In this document: one piece after another, positions 18,601 to 26,009 of the stretch
Position numbering within the stretch: the first letter of the stretch is position 1
Layout of the letters: each line of letters begins with the position of its first letter
NCBI GenBank assembly: GCA_947496235.1
Contig: CANMCE010000010.1
Coordinates: 1-64,000, forward strand
Source: an uncultured Glaciecola sp.
Lineage (GTDB): Bacteria; Pseudomonadota; Gammaproteobacteria; Enterobacterales; Alteromonadaceae
Reading direction: 5' to 3'
Length of the DNA: 64,000 bases
Program-made: the position numbers and the translations under genes
Notes under the pieces: model-generated
The model's database searches: none
The model's input: the letters and a program-made list of their open reading frames with translations, nothing else
Told to the model about the DNA's origin: nothing

Positions 18601-19292
18601 AAGACAATGAGGACCCGGTTGCCAGTACATCACAATTACTCGCTATTGATTACAGCAAGATTCCGGCTACAAGCGATGTAAAAGCAGCCTGGGAAGAGGC
18701 ATTCAAACAACAATTCAGTGATGCATTGTTGCAGATAACGTCGGCACAGGATGATGCTGGTCTTCAGAACCTTTTAACTGAACTCAAATCTCATGAACAC
18801 TGGCGCGCATGGTCGGACGAACAGCGCCCATTGACTTTAATTGCGTGGATGGTTGAAAAACAAGCGACTACTGAACAGGTGAATCGATTTATTGCACAAT
18901 ACTCAGCAATGAATAAAAACTGTTACAGTTGCCAAGTGCTACAAGCAATTCAAGCACTGCCGTCTTGGACAAACAAACTCTTAGTAACCGACATTTTTAA
19001 AACCGCAGGTCAAGGAATTTACCACGCTGTACAAGCAGGAGAAGAGGCTACAGCCGAAAACATCCTCTCGGTGTTATACCGTTATGCCGACTTAGATATT
19101 TCCTGTGGCTCAAGGACAGCTGTTTCAGCATCGATTATCGCTACTGGCTCAATCGCCAATGCAAAAAAATGGATCGACAGCCAAGAACTATCTGCTCGTT
19201 GTAAAGGCGACGCCGAGTTCGCTAAGTTCAGGCACTATGAACCCTTGGCTAAATATATTCGAGAGTATTCCAGTAAGAGCGGTGCTCAATAG
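15663..19292 (+). CDS. Exported Cys-motif/TPR-like protein, last gene of the TIR-STAND locus
   Basis: The start ATG at 15663 follows GGAG and overlaps the end of the TIR gene by 8 nt, indicating translational coupling; an earlier in-frame ATG has no export signal. The 1209-residue product has a signal peptide (MTRTLFLKWSILSILLMISA, cleavage after QVWA) and then a small cysteine motif, Cys28-x7-Cys36-DEPG-x-Cys42-x8-Cys51, of the GVCDEPxLCxxGTDTxDC kind seen in other exported bacterial proteins. The rest is alpha-helical. Residues about 740-860 read as TPR/Sel1-like repeats (AIVLYEEVLNAHQYR, YVKTGQRDKAIEVVKKFI, IHSGRVDEAFDISYKA). No enzymatic motif was recognised. The overlap strongly suggests it works with the TIR-STAND protein in or across the envelope. 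Confidence 0.65.
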   Translation: MTRTLFLKWSILSILLMISAQVWADNSCEFAFDGVCDEPGLCTQGTDTADCSVNSDIYQLAQRLQYEVDLSSLNDPYEVFSDLNNSEYSLLICGNYIPSLVEGVSPVSQTTMFQRCQAMGGCECDIQQNSYQALAMKRNADASIETLTWFEYGAVYDISQATNIAVIGHLRSHDGSAGNWLNAQALREGIKLLLMHQYKMGIVHDELISRPASPFSRQQTTPHVWVENYLVDAKSNQAKRITGQPIQLVIDLALHDNNQLVITTHSAYLTQPATLTLSLDEISVSQWQQVRNYIATTAGQAGLMKHNLSSNTVNSAIEEWQPSGLLSVYNRIDALSQGIGQFSPAHLQEAGRAWTWLSILTSRVSPILAQQHAATAIANVLLAADAKTLNTDQAALISVAKASAYSDLFTLNLLPNTTSYPEINILRTFSTIDYQAPDQSEKVENYALFLHALQLMEFTPHRDQAIQSMYNTRFAADGLLLDSVLTISSYKKTSITMQLNRGNSGSVTAAAFLLLLDNAQLDGDLSDIRQYIDAGSGYSYAAQMMNLMQQQAYDVPILSADNRQQYRQYLILKEIIHRLISASNEKLSMWRAWGMREELVRRLNEGLTSLLEAPSLMPEYAHALIMFNRYASRMTGWHSSYEDKIQRVAIDWSAAYPGVRMLNYIDDPFDEIAAKWAVSKLEANRVTAHIERSELLFGSPLKTPEYSIPEDYLLNFTLTPKWWQPEFTTTPIPQRYTQNWNTGHELAKEVAKRDPQRAIVLYEEVLNAHQYRLEMPSIELEELYVKTGQRDKAIEVVKKFIASNPQGFLDVSSAQQRLAEHYIHSGRVDEAFDISYKASNAGSARAYQTLIFSAVLAREFDVAQRTIVKMQSHYSSASPYLNQFRTLGQALTENDNYEDQWQQFINFINQQDPSDVSVSVWLLPFLVEYGIAPRFFHQDSKVVRELLARTIIKDWLPLGQIVPPQYEWLEDLKNIQALKQDNEDPVASTSQLLAIDYSKIPATSDVKAAWEEAFKQQFSDALLQITSAQDDAGLQNLLTELKSHEHWRAWSDEQRPLTLIAWMVEKQATTEQVNRFIAQYSAMNKNCYSCQVLQAIQALPSWTNKLLVTDIFKTAGQGIYHAVQAGEEATAENILSVLYRYADLDISCGSRTAVSASIIATGSIANAKKWIDSQELSARCKGDAEFAKFRHYEPLAKYIREYSSKSGAQ

Positions 19293-19367
19293 ATAGGCGG
19301 ATCTTGTTAGCTGATGCACTATTCAAATTTCGGGTTACAACTTTATAAAAACCTAAGGAATTTTAAA

Positions 19368-19467
19368 CGGTAGTAAAGTTCCGATTGATTGAAGTTTTTA
19401 GTTGCCAATCGGTAGTTTGTTACCTTTTATTTGCTCGATTTTATATTTAACCGGTAGATTTCTACCG
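19368..19467 (+). promoter_or_regulatory. Promoter and three 42-bp-spaced operators of the hipA-like/HTH operon
   Basis: CGGTAG occurs at 19368, 19410 and 19452, exactly 42 bp apart (about four helical turns). Each is followed after 4 bp by a full or partial inverted partner: GTTCCG at 19378-19383, TTACCT at 19420-19425 and the perfect CTACCG at 19462-19467. A sigma70-like promoter, TTGCCA 19402-19407, 17-bp spacer, TTTTAT 19425-19430, has the middle operator in its spacer. This layout suggests autorepression by the operon's HTH protein bound on one DNA face. Confidence 0.65.
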
Positions 19468-19517
19468 AAAATCTGTTACTATCACTTCGAAAACGGAAAT
19501 GAACTACTGGAGTGGTG

Positions 19518-20855
19518 ATGCAAACAGTGACATTGCAATTATTTAATCAAGGTAAATGGTGGGACGCTGCCACATTGAGTTTTTCTGATGAAAAACTGAG
19601 TGCTAGTTGTTCACTGTGTTATGAACCTGATTACATTGCAGAAGTAGCTACCTATGATATTAAAGATTGCTGGGCATGCTCAGTTAATGCACCTATCAGT
19701 ATTGTTCCAAAAGACTACAGCAATTGGCCTGCTTTATTAGATGATATTCTGCCAGTGGGAAAATCTCGCGAATGGTGGCTGAAGTACCTTAATGTCAGTC
19801 GAACTAACGAATTTCAGCAAAACTACGCGCTGCTGACGAATGCTTGTATGTCACCAGTGGGTAACTTACGAATAAAAGAATCAGTACCAATTCAGAGCAA
19901 TATCGATCCTCATCGTTTTCCTATTAAAGACGTTGTTTCATTGCAATATGGCTTTTTAGAGTATGCTAATGAACAAGGTGCTGCGGTTGGAGGTGCAACA
20001 GGAGCAGTAGGTGTTGCGCCAAAGCTTTTGTTGATGCTTGAAGATAACCATGTTTTCATTGATGGTGACTTTGCGGGCAAACCATTGACAGCAACTCCAT
20101 ATTTAACAAAGTTCGCACGAAATAGGCGCACTGCTAGAGACAACAATATCTTAAAAGGCGAAGGCATTTTTTATCAGGCGCTGACAGAGGTTCTTGAGGG
20201 CACAAACGTTAAAACAATTGACGTAGATAAACTGAAAATATTAGAAGATGAACAAAGCGCTCAAGTCAGTTTATGGTTGCCGCGCTTTGATATTGGATTT
20301 GAGAATAACCTAGCCACAAGACTTGGTTTGGAGAGCATCTATTCAATTATTGATGCGGAGCCTGGTAGCTATCAAGATCATTTTTATGTCATGGAAACGG
20401 TTTGGCGAAGAATAGACTCAGCAACTCAAATGAGCAAAGGTGAATTTGCAAAACAATATGTTGTTAGAGATTTTTTAAATATTGTCTTTGGTAATTCAGA
20501 TAACCACGGTCGCAATATTTCATTTGTAAAATTGGAAGGTGATATCTGTTTTGCGCCCATTTATGACTTTGCACCTATGAAAGCGGATGAAGAAGGCATA
20601 ACCCGTTTATTTAAATGGGGACGAAGTTGTGAAGCTGGAGGAGTGATTAACTTTTCAAAAGTCGCCGAGCAACTTACTGACTTTTGTGAGCCAAAAGAAT
20701 TGCTCTTATTTTTAAACCAACTGGCAGAAAAATTAATCGACTTGCCGGACATACTTGAAAGATTCAATTGCCCAGATGAGATATTAAATTTTCCCTCAAT
20801 TGGTTTTGGCAATATAAAAAATAAATTAAAAGAGATGGGAGTTTATGATGGCTAG
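19518..20855 (+). CDS. HipA-family kinase toxin (toxin-first operon)
   Basis: A 445-residue HipA-like protein. The ATG at 19518 lies 5 nt after GGAG; two in-frame GTG codons just upstream are possible starts. The kinase core is clear: GGATGAVGVAPKLLL (substrate/activation-loop type GAxGxxPK), the catalytic loop NSDNHGRNIS with Asp328, and APIYDFAPM with the metal-binding Asp. The N-terminal 100 residues (WWDAATLSF, DDILPVGKSREWW) are longer and different from classical HipA. It precedes its HTH partner, overlapping it by 11 nt, the reverse of the classical hipBA order. Probable growth-arresting serine/threonine kinase; substrate unknown. It is only distantly similar to the HipA at 6845-8200. 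Confidence 0.85.
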   Translation: MQTVTLQLFNQGKWWDAATLSFSDEKLSASCSLCYEPDYIAEVATYDIKDCWACSVNAPISIVPKDYSNWPALLDDILPVGKSREWWLKYLNVSRTNEFQQNYALLTNACMSPVGNLRIKESVPIQSNIDPHRFPIKDVVSLQYGFLEYANEQGAAVGGATGAVGVAPKLLLMLEDNHVFIDGDFAGKPLTATPYLTKFARNRRTARDNNILKGEGIFYQALTEVLEGTNVKTIDVDKLKILEDEQSAQVSLWLPRFDIGFENNLATRLGLESIYSIIDAEPGSYQDHFYVMETVWRRIDSATQMSKGEFAKQYVVRDFLNIVFGNSDNHGRNISFVKLEGDICFAPIYDFAPMKADEEGITRLFKWGRSCEAGGVINFSKVAEQLTDFCEPKELLLFLNQLAEKLIDLPDILERFNCPDEILNFPSIGFGNIKNKLKEMGVYDG

Positions 20856-21117
20856 CTTGTCAGGTGAACAGCGAAAAGAAATTCTTGCGAAGCTAGAAAC
20901 CGATCTTGCCAATAACATAATTACCATGGGTGAACTAGTTAAACAGGTTCGTACGCAATTGTATGGCATGACACAAACCCAATACGCTAAGTTTATACGA
21001 GTATCTGACAAAACTCTCAGGGATATTGAGAAAGGTAAAACAGATCCTCGAGTCTCCGTATTAAATAAGATTTTAGCACCAGGAGGCTTTCAATTATCTG
21101 CTCGCAGGGTTAAATGA
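20845..21117 (+). CDS. HTH antitoxin/regulator paired with the HipA-like kinase
   Basis: A 90-residue protein with an XRE-type helix-turn-helix in residues about 45-85 (YGMTQTQYAKFIRVSDKTLR, then DIEKGKTDPRVSVL). The first 40 residues form a charged helix (LSGEQRKEILAKLETDLANN) that could pair with the kinase. Its start lies inside the last codons of the hipA-like gene (11-nt overlap), so the two are co-translated. It is the natural candidate to bind the CGGTAG-N4-CTACCG operators in front of the operon. The first of two adjacent ATGs is used; the second would shorten it by one residue. Confidence 0.8.
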   Translation: MMASLSGEQRKEILAKLETDLANNIITMGELVKQVRTQLYGMTQTQYAKFIRVSDKTLRDIEKGKTDPRVSVLNKILAPGGFQLSARRVK

Positions 21118-21168
21118 ATTAACCCTACTCAATATTCTGGATCTGCTTGTTGAACTGGGGACGCGCTA

Positions 21169-22272
21169 CTAAAAAAAACTAATATTGTTACTATCTTTTG
21201 TCATTAACGTCATCAATCGCGGGTGCACAAATAGTTTTTCCTTTCCTGAATCGATTTCTTGTAGCACACCAATATCCGCTAGCTGCTTTAAATAGCTTGA
21301 AGCGGTTTGGCGTTTAGCGATATTACGCTCAACTAGATTACTAATACGGCAATAGGGTTGTTCAAATATAAGCTGAACAAGTTCATAACTATATATTTTA
21401 GGTAGCTTGGTTTTTACGTAATCGGTTGTACTTTCCATTAGCGCTCTAATCGCTGAGATTTTTTTACAAGTCCAAATTGCGGTTTGCTCGACACCTTTAA
21501 GCATAAACACTAGCCATTCTTCCCACTTCTGCTCTTTGGTTACTTGGTTTAATAAGCGATAATAGTCTTGTTTGTTATTAACGATGAAGCGACTTAAGTA
21601 CAAGATAGGTAGCGTTAAAAGACCGCACTCAATAAGATACAGAACGTTTAAAATACGACCTGTTCGACCATTTCCGTCATAAAATGGGTGGATGGCTTCA
21701 AATTGATAATGGCTAATTGCCATCTTTATCAACGGGTCTAAATCATCGATATTATGAAGAAATTGTTCCCAGTTATTTAACAAGTCGCGGATAACTTTTT
21801 CTCCAGTGGGTGGAGTATAGATAATTTCCCCAGTCTTTTGGTTGCCTATAAATGTTCCCGGTACCTTCCGAATGTCCATTTCAGTGTGCTTTAACGTGCT
21901 GCATATCTCTATTGCCGTTGCTGTACAAAGCGGTTTTCTCTCAAGCTGTATATAGCCTTGATGTAACGCCGTCCTGTAACGCAGAGCTTCTTTTGTTGCA
22001 TGATCGGCGCCTTTATCTTCTAGCGCATACTGAAATAGCTTATCGGTAGTGGTGACAATATTTTCGATTTCAGAACTATCTTTAGCTTCCAGTAATGGAA
22101 GTAGATTAATTAGCATACTTTGGTTAGGTATGAGCTCCCCAGCCTTTTTTAACTCTGCTAAAGCGGCGCGTGCAGATATACAAGCTTTCAATACAGCTTT
22201 GGTCTCTATGATATCTAGGTTTGGTGGCAGTATGGGTAATTTGTTGTATGGCTGCTCAGCTTGCCAGGTCAT
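21169..22272 (-). CDS. Class II Fic-domain protein with C-terminal winged helix
   Basis: A 367-residue Fic protein. The catalytic motif [12 protein letters not shown] lies at 195-206, complete with the His and the GNGRxxR anion-binding loop needed for AMP transfer. An inhibitory helix precedes the core: Ser66-x3-Glu70-Asn71 (SSEIEN), matching (S/T)xxxE(G/N), so it belongs to the N-terminally autoinhibited class II (SoFic-like). The Fic_N start ([13 protein letters not shown]) is present. Residues about 295-350 form a winged-helix DNA-binding unit ([20 protein letters not shown], then [12 protein letters not shown]). AMPylation of a cellular target is expected; the target is unknown. The operator array just upstream suggests that it regulates its own transcription. 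It lies downstream of yicC on the same strand but has its own promoter. Confidence 0.9.
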   Translation of the reverse strand: MTWQAEQPYNKLPILPPNLDIIETKAVLKACISARAALAELKKAGELIPNQSMLINLLPLLEAKDSSEIENIVTTTDKLFQYALEDKGADHATKEALRYRTALHQGYIQLERKPLCTATAIEICSTLKHTEMDIRKVPGTFIGNQKTGEIIYTPPTGEKVIRDLLNNWEQFLHNIDDLDPLIKMAISHYQFEAIHPFYDGNGRTGRILNVLYLIECGLLTLPILYLSRFIVNNKQDYYRLLNQVTKEQKWEEWLVFMLKGVEQTAIWTCKKISAIRALMESTTDYVKTKLPKIYSYELVQLIFEQPYCRISNLVERNIAKRQTASSYLKQLADIGVLQEIDSGKEKLFVHPRLMTLMTKDSNNISFF

Positions 22273-22290
22273 GTTTAAATTTCCAGTTTA

Positions 22291-22399
22291 AATCGACATT
22301 AATGAACTATTGGGTCAGTTTATGTCGATTAGATCGACATATCAATTTTATATGTCGATATTTTTCGATTTTATCGACATAAGATTTTTGTATGTCGAT
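22291..22399 (-). promoter_or_regulatory. fic promoter with six TGTCGAT half-sites
   Basis: Half-sites ATCGACA or TGTCGAT lie at 22292, 22322, 22333, 22352, 22373 and 22392. The pair at 22321-22341 is a perfect palindrome with 9-bp arms TATGTCGAT/ATCGACATA and a 3-bp centre; the pair at 22351-22381 has the same arms 13 bp apart. Reading leftward, a promoter TTGATA (22345-22340), 17-bp spacer, TAAACT (22322-22317) has the perfect palindrome filling its spacer. The simplest reading is autoregulation by the winged helix of the Fic protein. Confidence 0.65.
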
Positions 22400-22495
22400 T
22401 GAATAGATATACCGATTTGGAAGGAAAAACCAAGAAAGCCCTGTTTTTAAGAGAAAATAATAGAGTTTTAAAGACATTCTTGAACGAATAAAAAA

Positions 22496-23359
22496 TTATT
22501 CAATATTCTGAATTTGCTCACGCATCTGCTCAATCAAGACCTTCAACTCAACCGCCGATTGAGTGATGTCTGCATTGATTGATTTAGAGCCTAGGGTGTT
22601 GGCTTCGCGGTTGAACTCTTGCATCATAAAGTCTAGTCGTCGGCCTATGGCGCCGCCTTTCTTTAAGATCTTTTGAGTTTCGTTAACGTGGGATTGCAGT
22701 CTGTCGAGCTCTTCGGCAACATCTGATTTTTGCGCCAGTAGCACCATTTCCTGTTCTACACGGCCATCTTCAAGCTCAATTTTGGCTTCTTTGAATTTGT
22801 TGATTAAACGCTCTTTTTGCCAAGCGAGTACTTCTGGCATTTGCGCTTTAACTTTATCCACTTCTACCAAAATGCCATCCATGCGCTGTTGGATAAGGTT
22901 TGCCATATTTTGCCCTTCGCTGGCGCGGGCTTTGATGAAGTCTTCAAGGGCTCGATCAAAACTGCCTAGCATGGCGGTTTGAATCTCATCCATATCGGTT
23001 TCTTCAGCTGAAGTAACACCAGGCCAGCGTAGAATATCCACAGGATTAACTGCACCATCTGCACCGTTGGCTTTTACCCAGCGGGCGGCTTCAATAATTT
23101 GCGTAGCTAGGGCTTCATTTACAGTAACACCACTAGCGCTAGCTTCGTTAAACGAGAAACGTAAAGTACATTCCACTTTACCGCGCTGAAGTTTTTGGCG
23201 AAAACGTTCACGCAAAGTAGGTTCAAGACCACGAAACTGTTCAGGCAGGCGAAACAGGGTTTCCAAATAGCGCTGATTTACTGACCTGATTTCCCAAACA
23301 ACAGTCCCCCACTCTTTGGTTAACTCATTGCGGGCAAACCCAGTCATGCTACAAATCAT
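22496..23359 (-). CDS. yicC: YicC/YloC family endoribonuclease
   Basis: A 287-residue protein with the family's N-terminal signature (MICSMTGFARNE, WEIRSVNQRYLE, RERFRQKLQRGKVE) and the conserved C-terminal DUF1732 part (LDRLQSHVNETQKILKKGG, then IGRRLDFMMQEFNREANTLG). YicC proteins are oligomeric RNA endonucleases implicated in small-RNA turnover. Full length for the family. It is divergent from rph, the standard arrangement in gammaproteobacteria. Its downstream side marks the edge between core genes and the accessory region to the left. Confidence 0.93.
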   Translation of the reverse strand: MICSMTGFARNELTKEWGTVVWEIRSVNQRYLETLFRLPEQFRGLEPTLRERFRQKLQRGKVECTLRFSFNEASASGVTVNEALATQIIEAARWVKANGADGAVNPVDILRWPGVTSAEETDMDEIQTAMLGSFDRALEDFIKARASEGQNMANLIQQRMDGILVEVDKVKAQMPEVLAWQKERLINKFKEAKIELEDGRVEQEMVLLAQKSDVAEELDRLQSHVNETQKILKKGGAIGRRLDFMMQEFNREANTLGSKSINADITQSAVELKVLIEQMREQIQNIE

Positions 23360-23491
23360 ATTCAGTCCTATTGGCGTTAATCGTTGATCTACAAGTAAAC
23401 TTCAAGTGTTCTTGAAGGGCTCTTGAACATAAAAGCCTAGTGTAACCTAAGTTTATTGGTTTTGCTCATTTTAAACTAGCGCCCGATTCGC

Positions 23492-23497
23492 TATAAT
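23492..23497 (+). promoter_or_regulatory. Probable -10 element of the rph-pyrE-tusA operon
   Basis: A perfect TATAAT lies 45 bp before the rph start. The -35 at the right distance (TTTTAA at 23469-23474) is poor. AAGGAG follows as ribosome binding site. Confidence 0.45.
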
Positions 23498-23541
23498 TTG
23501 CCAAAATCTCGCCCTCATTATTTTACCAAGGAGCTTATTAG

Positions 23542-24255
23542 ATGCGTCCAAGTAGCCGCACAGCGAGCCAAATTCGTCCCGTCACTATTTCACGAAACTA
23601 CACCATTCATGCCGAAGGATCTGTATTGATTGAGTTTGGCAATACTAAAGTGTTGTGCAACGCCACAGTCACCGAAGGTGTACCGCGTTTTATGAAAGGA
23701 CAAGGCAAGGGCTGGGTAACTGCTGAATACAGCATGTTGCCACGTTCAACCCACACCCGTTCAGATCGTGAAGCAGCCCGAGGTAAACAAGGAGGCAGAA
23801 CCTTAGAAATACAGCGTTTGATTGCGCGCTCGTTACGCGCCGCTGTTGATCTTAAGTTATTAGGTGAAAACACCATCACTATTGATTGCGATGTTATTCA
23901 AGCAGATGGTGGTACACGCACCGCATCGATCACAGGCGCATGTGTAGCGTTAGTTGATGCATTGACATATATGCGAAATAAGGGAATTATAAAAACGAAC
24001 CCGCTAAAGCATATGGTAGCCGCAATTTCGGTGGGCGTTTATCGCGGAACTCCTATAGCGGATTTAGAATATTTAGAAGATTCTGAGGCTGAAACCGACA
24101 TGAATGTAATCATGACGGAAACCGGTAAGCTAATAGAAGTACAAGGTACCGCGGAAGAAGAGCCATTTTCGTTTGATGAACTCAACGAGATGTTAGGGCT
24201 GGCGAAAAATGCCATTAGCGAATTAACCCAAATACAGCGTACAGCGTTAAGTTAA
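23542..24255 (+). CDS. rph: Ribonuclease PH
   Basis: A 237-residue phosphorolytic 3'-5' exoribonuclease that trims tRNA 3' ends. The family signature runs from the start ([14 protein letters not shown]), through [15 protein letters not shown], the phosphate-binding region [34 protein letters not shown] and [19 protein letters not shown], to GTAEEEPFS near the C-terminus. Length is normal. Start ATG has AAGGAG at good distance. It begins a compact operon with pyrE (15 nt gap) and tusA (1 nt overlap). Confidence 0.96.
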   Translation: MRPSSRTASQIRPVTISRNYTIHAEGSVLIEFGNTKVLCNATVTEGVPRFMKGQGKGWVTAEYSMLPRSTHTRSDREAARGKQGGRTLEIQRLIARSLRAAVDLKLLGENTITIDCDVIQADGGTRTASITGACVALVDALTYMRNKGIIKTNPLKHMVAAISVGVYRGTPIADLEYLEDSEAETDMNVIMTETGKLIEVQGTAEEEPFSFDELNEMLGLAKNAISELTQIQRTALS

Positions 24256-24270
24256 TCAACAGAGATCTTC

Positions 24271-24912
24271 ATGCTTAATTACAAAAGAGAATTTATTGAA
24301 TTTGCTATCAAGCGAAAAGTACTTAGATTTGGTGAGTTTACCTTAAAATCTGGACGTAAAAGTCCGTATTTTTTCAATGCAGGATTATTTAATAGCGGCG
24401 GTGATCTAGCCAAATTAGGGCGTTTTTACGCCTCAACCATTCAAGCTGAAGGTATTGAATTCGATTTATTATTTGGTCCTGCCTATAAAGGCATTCCTAT
24501 TGCTTGTGCAACCTCAATTGCGTTGTCTAACACCTTTGGTGAAGACGTGCCTTACTGCTTTAATCGTAAAGAAGCAAAAAGCCATGGTGAAGGTGGCAAT
24601 CTTGTTGGCAGTGCACTGGAAGGCGATGTATTGCTGGTGGATGATGTTATTACTGCAGGTACTGCGATCCGTGAATCCATGGATATCATATCTCAACATG
24701 ATGCAAAGCTAGCCGGTGTTCTTATTGCGTTGGATCGCCAAGAAAAAGGCTTCGGTGATTTGTCTGCGGTGCAAGAAGTAGAACGCGATTTTACCACCAA
24801 GGTGTATTCCATTATTACGCTAAACGACTTAGTGGAGTACTTGGAAACCTATCAAGATGCATCAGAAGCCATTGCGTCGATTAAAAAATATCGAGAAGAA
24901 TACGGTATTTAA
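24271..24912 (+). CDS. pyrE: Orotate phosphoribosyltransferase
   Basis: A 213-residue type I phosphoribosyltransferase converting orotate and PRPP into OMP in pyrimidine synthesis. Diagnostic segments are [16 protein letters not shown] near the N-terminus, the flexible-loop [13 protein letters not shown], and the PRPP-binding motif [13 protein letters not shown]. Length is typical. The rph-pyrE pairing is conserved in gammaproteobacteria; in E. coli K-12 translation of rph affects pyrE attenuation. No clear attenuator hairpin with U-run was seen in the 15-bp gap here. Confidence 0.96.
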   Translation: MLNYKREFIEFAIKRKVLRFGEFTLKSGRKSPYFFNAGLFNSGGDLAKLGRFYASTIQAEGIEFDLLFGPAYKGIPIACATSIALSNTFGEDVPYCFNRKEAKSHGEGGNLVGSALEGDVLLVDDVITAGTAIRESMDIISQHDAKLAGVLIALDRQEKGFGDLSAVQEVERDFTTKVYSIITLNDLVEYLETYQDASEAIASIKKYREEYGI

Positions 24913-25163
24913 TGTCCGCAACACATGATTTTGATACTGCTGATTTTCAATTAAATGCACTAGGCCTTAGATGCCCTGAGCCTGTAATGATGGTGCGTTT
25001 GCAAGTGCGAAAAATGCAAGACGGAGAAACCCTTTGTATCTTAGCGGATGATCCCGCTACATCCAGAGATATTCCGAGTTTTTGTCGCTTCATGGAACAT
25101 CAGTTGTTGGCCTATCAAACCGATGAAATGCCGTATCAATTTCTAATTAAAAAAGGTATGTGA
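24912..25163 (+). CDS. tusA: Sulfurtransferase TusA
   Basis: An 83-residue TusA/SirA-family protein. The active-site Cys is in [11 protein letters not shown] (CPxP motif), and the [19 protein letters not shown] stretch is the hallmark of genuine TusA. It relays sulfur from IscS toward tRNA 2-thiouridine synthesis and molybdenum cofactor. Its ATG overlaps the pyrE stop by one base (TAATG), so it is translationally coupled. A strong hairpin follows. Confidence 0.93.
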   Translation: MSATHDFDTADFQLNALGLRCPEPVMMVRLQVRKMQDGETLCILADDPATSRDIPSFCRFMEHQLLAYQTDEMPYQFLIKKGM

Positions 25164-25165
25164 AT

Positions 25166-25200
25166 AACGGCACTCATTCACATGTGAACAGTGCCGTTTT
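25166..25200. terminator. Rho-independent terminator after tusA
   Basis: Arms AACGGCACT (25166-25174) and AGTGCCGTT (25190-25198) enclose a second short palindromic loop and are followed by a T-rich run. It separates the rph-pyrE-tusA operon from the convergent methyltransferase-like gene and may serve both. Confidence 0.75.
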
Positions 25201-25211
25201 GCTTTTAGCGT

Positions 25212-25967
25212 TTATTCTTCTGGCTTTTTAAACTTTAAAGTAAAACGGTCAGTATTACCTGTTACTGATCGAGCGCCTACTTCGTATTCCAACTCATCAT
25301 CTTCGCGGTAATGCAGGGTTGAAAAGTCGACCAATTCAAACCCCGCATCTTGAATTTCTTTGATGGCTTTTACTGGATCAAAGCGTCTGCCATTACTGGG
25401 TGTCAAAGGCTCCATGTGGCGTGCAGTGTGATCCACAACGCCATAAATTCCACCAGGCTTTAACGCCTCAAAGGCGGCTTTGTTCATGGCTGCACGGCCT
25501 GCTTCATTAAAATTATGGTAGTTTCTAAAGGTCAAGACCATATCTGCATCTTCTACGCCGATATCACCCATTTCGATAGTATAAAAACGGTCGCCCTCTT
25601 TGCGGTATACTTTGGCATCTTTGGCTACCACATTCATGCGCTCAAAACCGGCAAGGGTGGATAAATTATTTTCGATACCGCCAGTGCCGAGAGCGCCATA
25701 ATAATTCCCTTTTTCGGCTAATACTGGTACCAACAATTTAGTGTACCAGCCACCGCCCGGGATAAATTCGACGACCGTCATATCATCCTCTAACCCAAAA
25801 AATGCAAGGGTTTCCACTGGTTTACGGTTTGCATCACGGTCAATTTCTGCCTGACTTCTTACGTCAGATGCCATGGCTAATTTTAGTTTTTCTTCCACGT
25901 TCGCCAAAGTTTGCCCTGACAGCAAAAGGACTGCCGATATAACGCCAAGACTTATTATTTTTTGCAT
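25212..25967 (-). CDS. Exported class I methyltransferase-like protein
   Basis: The start is set at the ATG following GGAG (codon 7 of the longest frame), which gives the signal peptide MQKIISLGVISAVLLLSGQTLA. The 251-residue product belongs to the predicted exported methyltransferases (COG4798-like): ANRKPVETLAFFGLEDDMTV is followed by VVEFIPGGGWYTKLLVPVLA, a variant of the SAM-binding GxGxG loop, and then ADMVLTFRNYHNF and GVVDHTARH. How a periplasmic enzyme would obtain S-adenosylmethionine is unclear, so true activity may differ. It is a single gene, convergent with tusA. Confidence 0.75.
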   Translation of the reverse strand: MQKIISLGVISAVLLLSGQTLANVEEKLKLAMASDVRSQAEIDRDANRKPVETLAFFGLEDDMTVVEFIPGGGWYTKLLVPVLAEKGNYYGALGTGGIENNLSTLAGFERMNVVAKDAKVYRKEGDRFYTIEMGDIGVEDADMVLTFRNYHNFNEAGRAAMNKAAFEALKPGGIYGVVDHTARHMEPLTPSNGRRFDPVKAIKEIQDAGFELVDFSTLHYREDDELEYEVGARSVTGNTDRFTLKFKKPEE

Positions 25968-26009
25968 AATTTTCTCCGTCATCATGTTTGTTGTGTAGCT
26001 TGAATTGGG

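Noticed and set aside
22291-22399. TGTCGAT repeats considered as a CRISPR-like or integration repeat
   Set aside because: The units are only 7-9 bp, lie in inverted pairs around a promoter and have no spacers of constant length.
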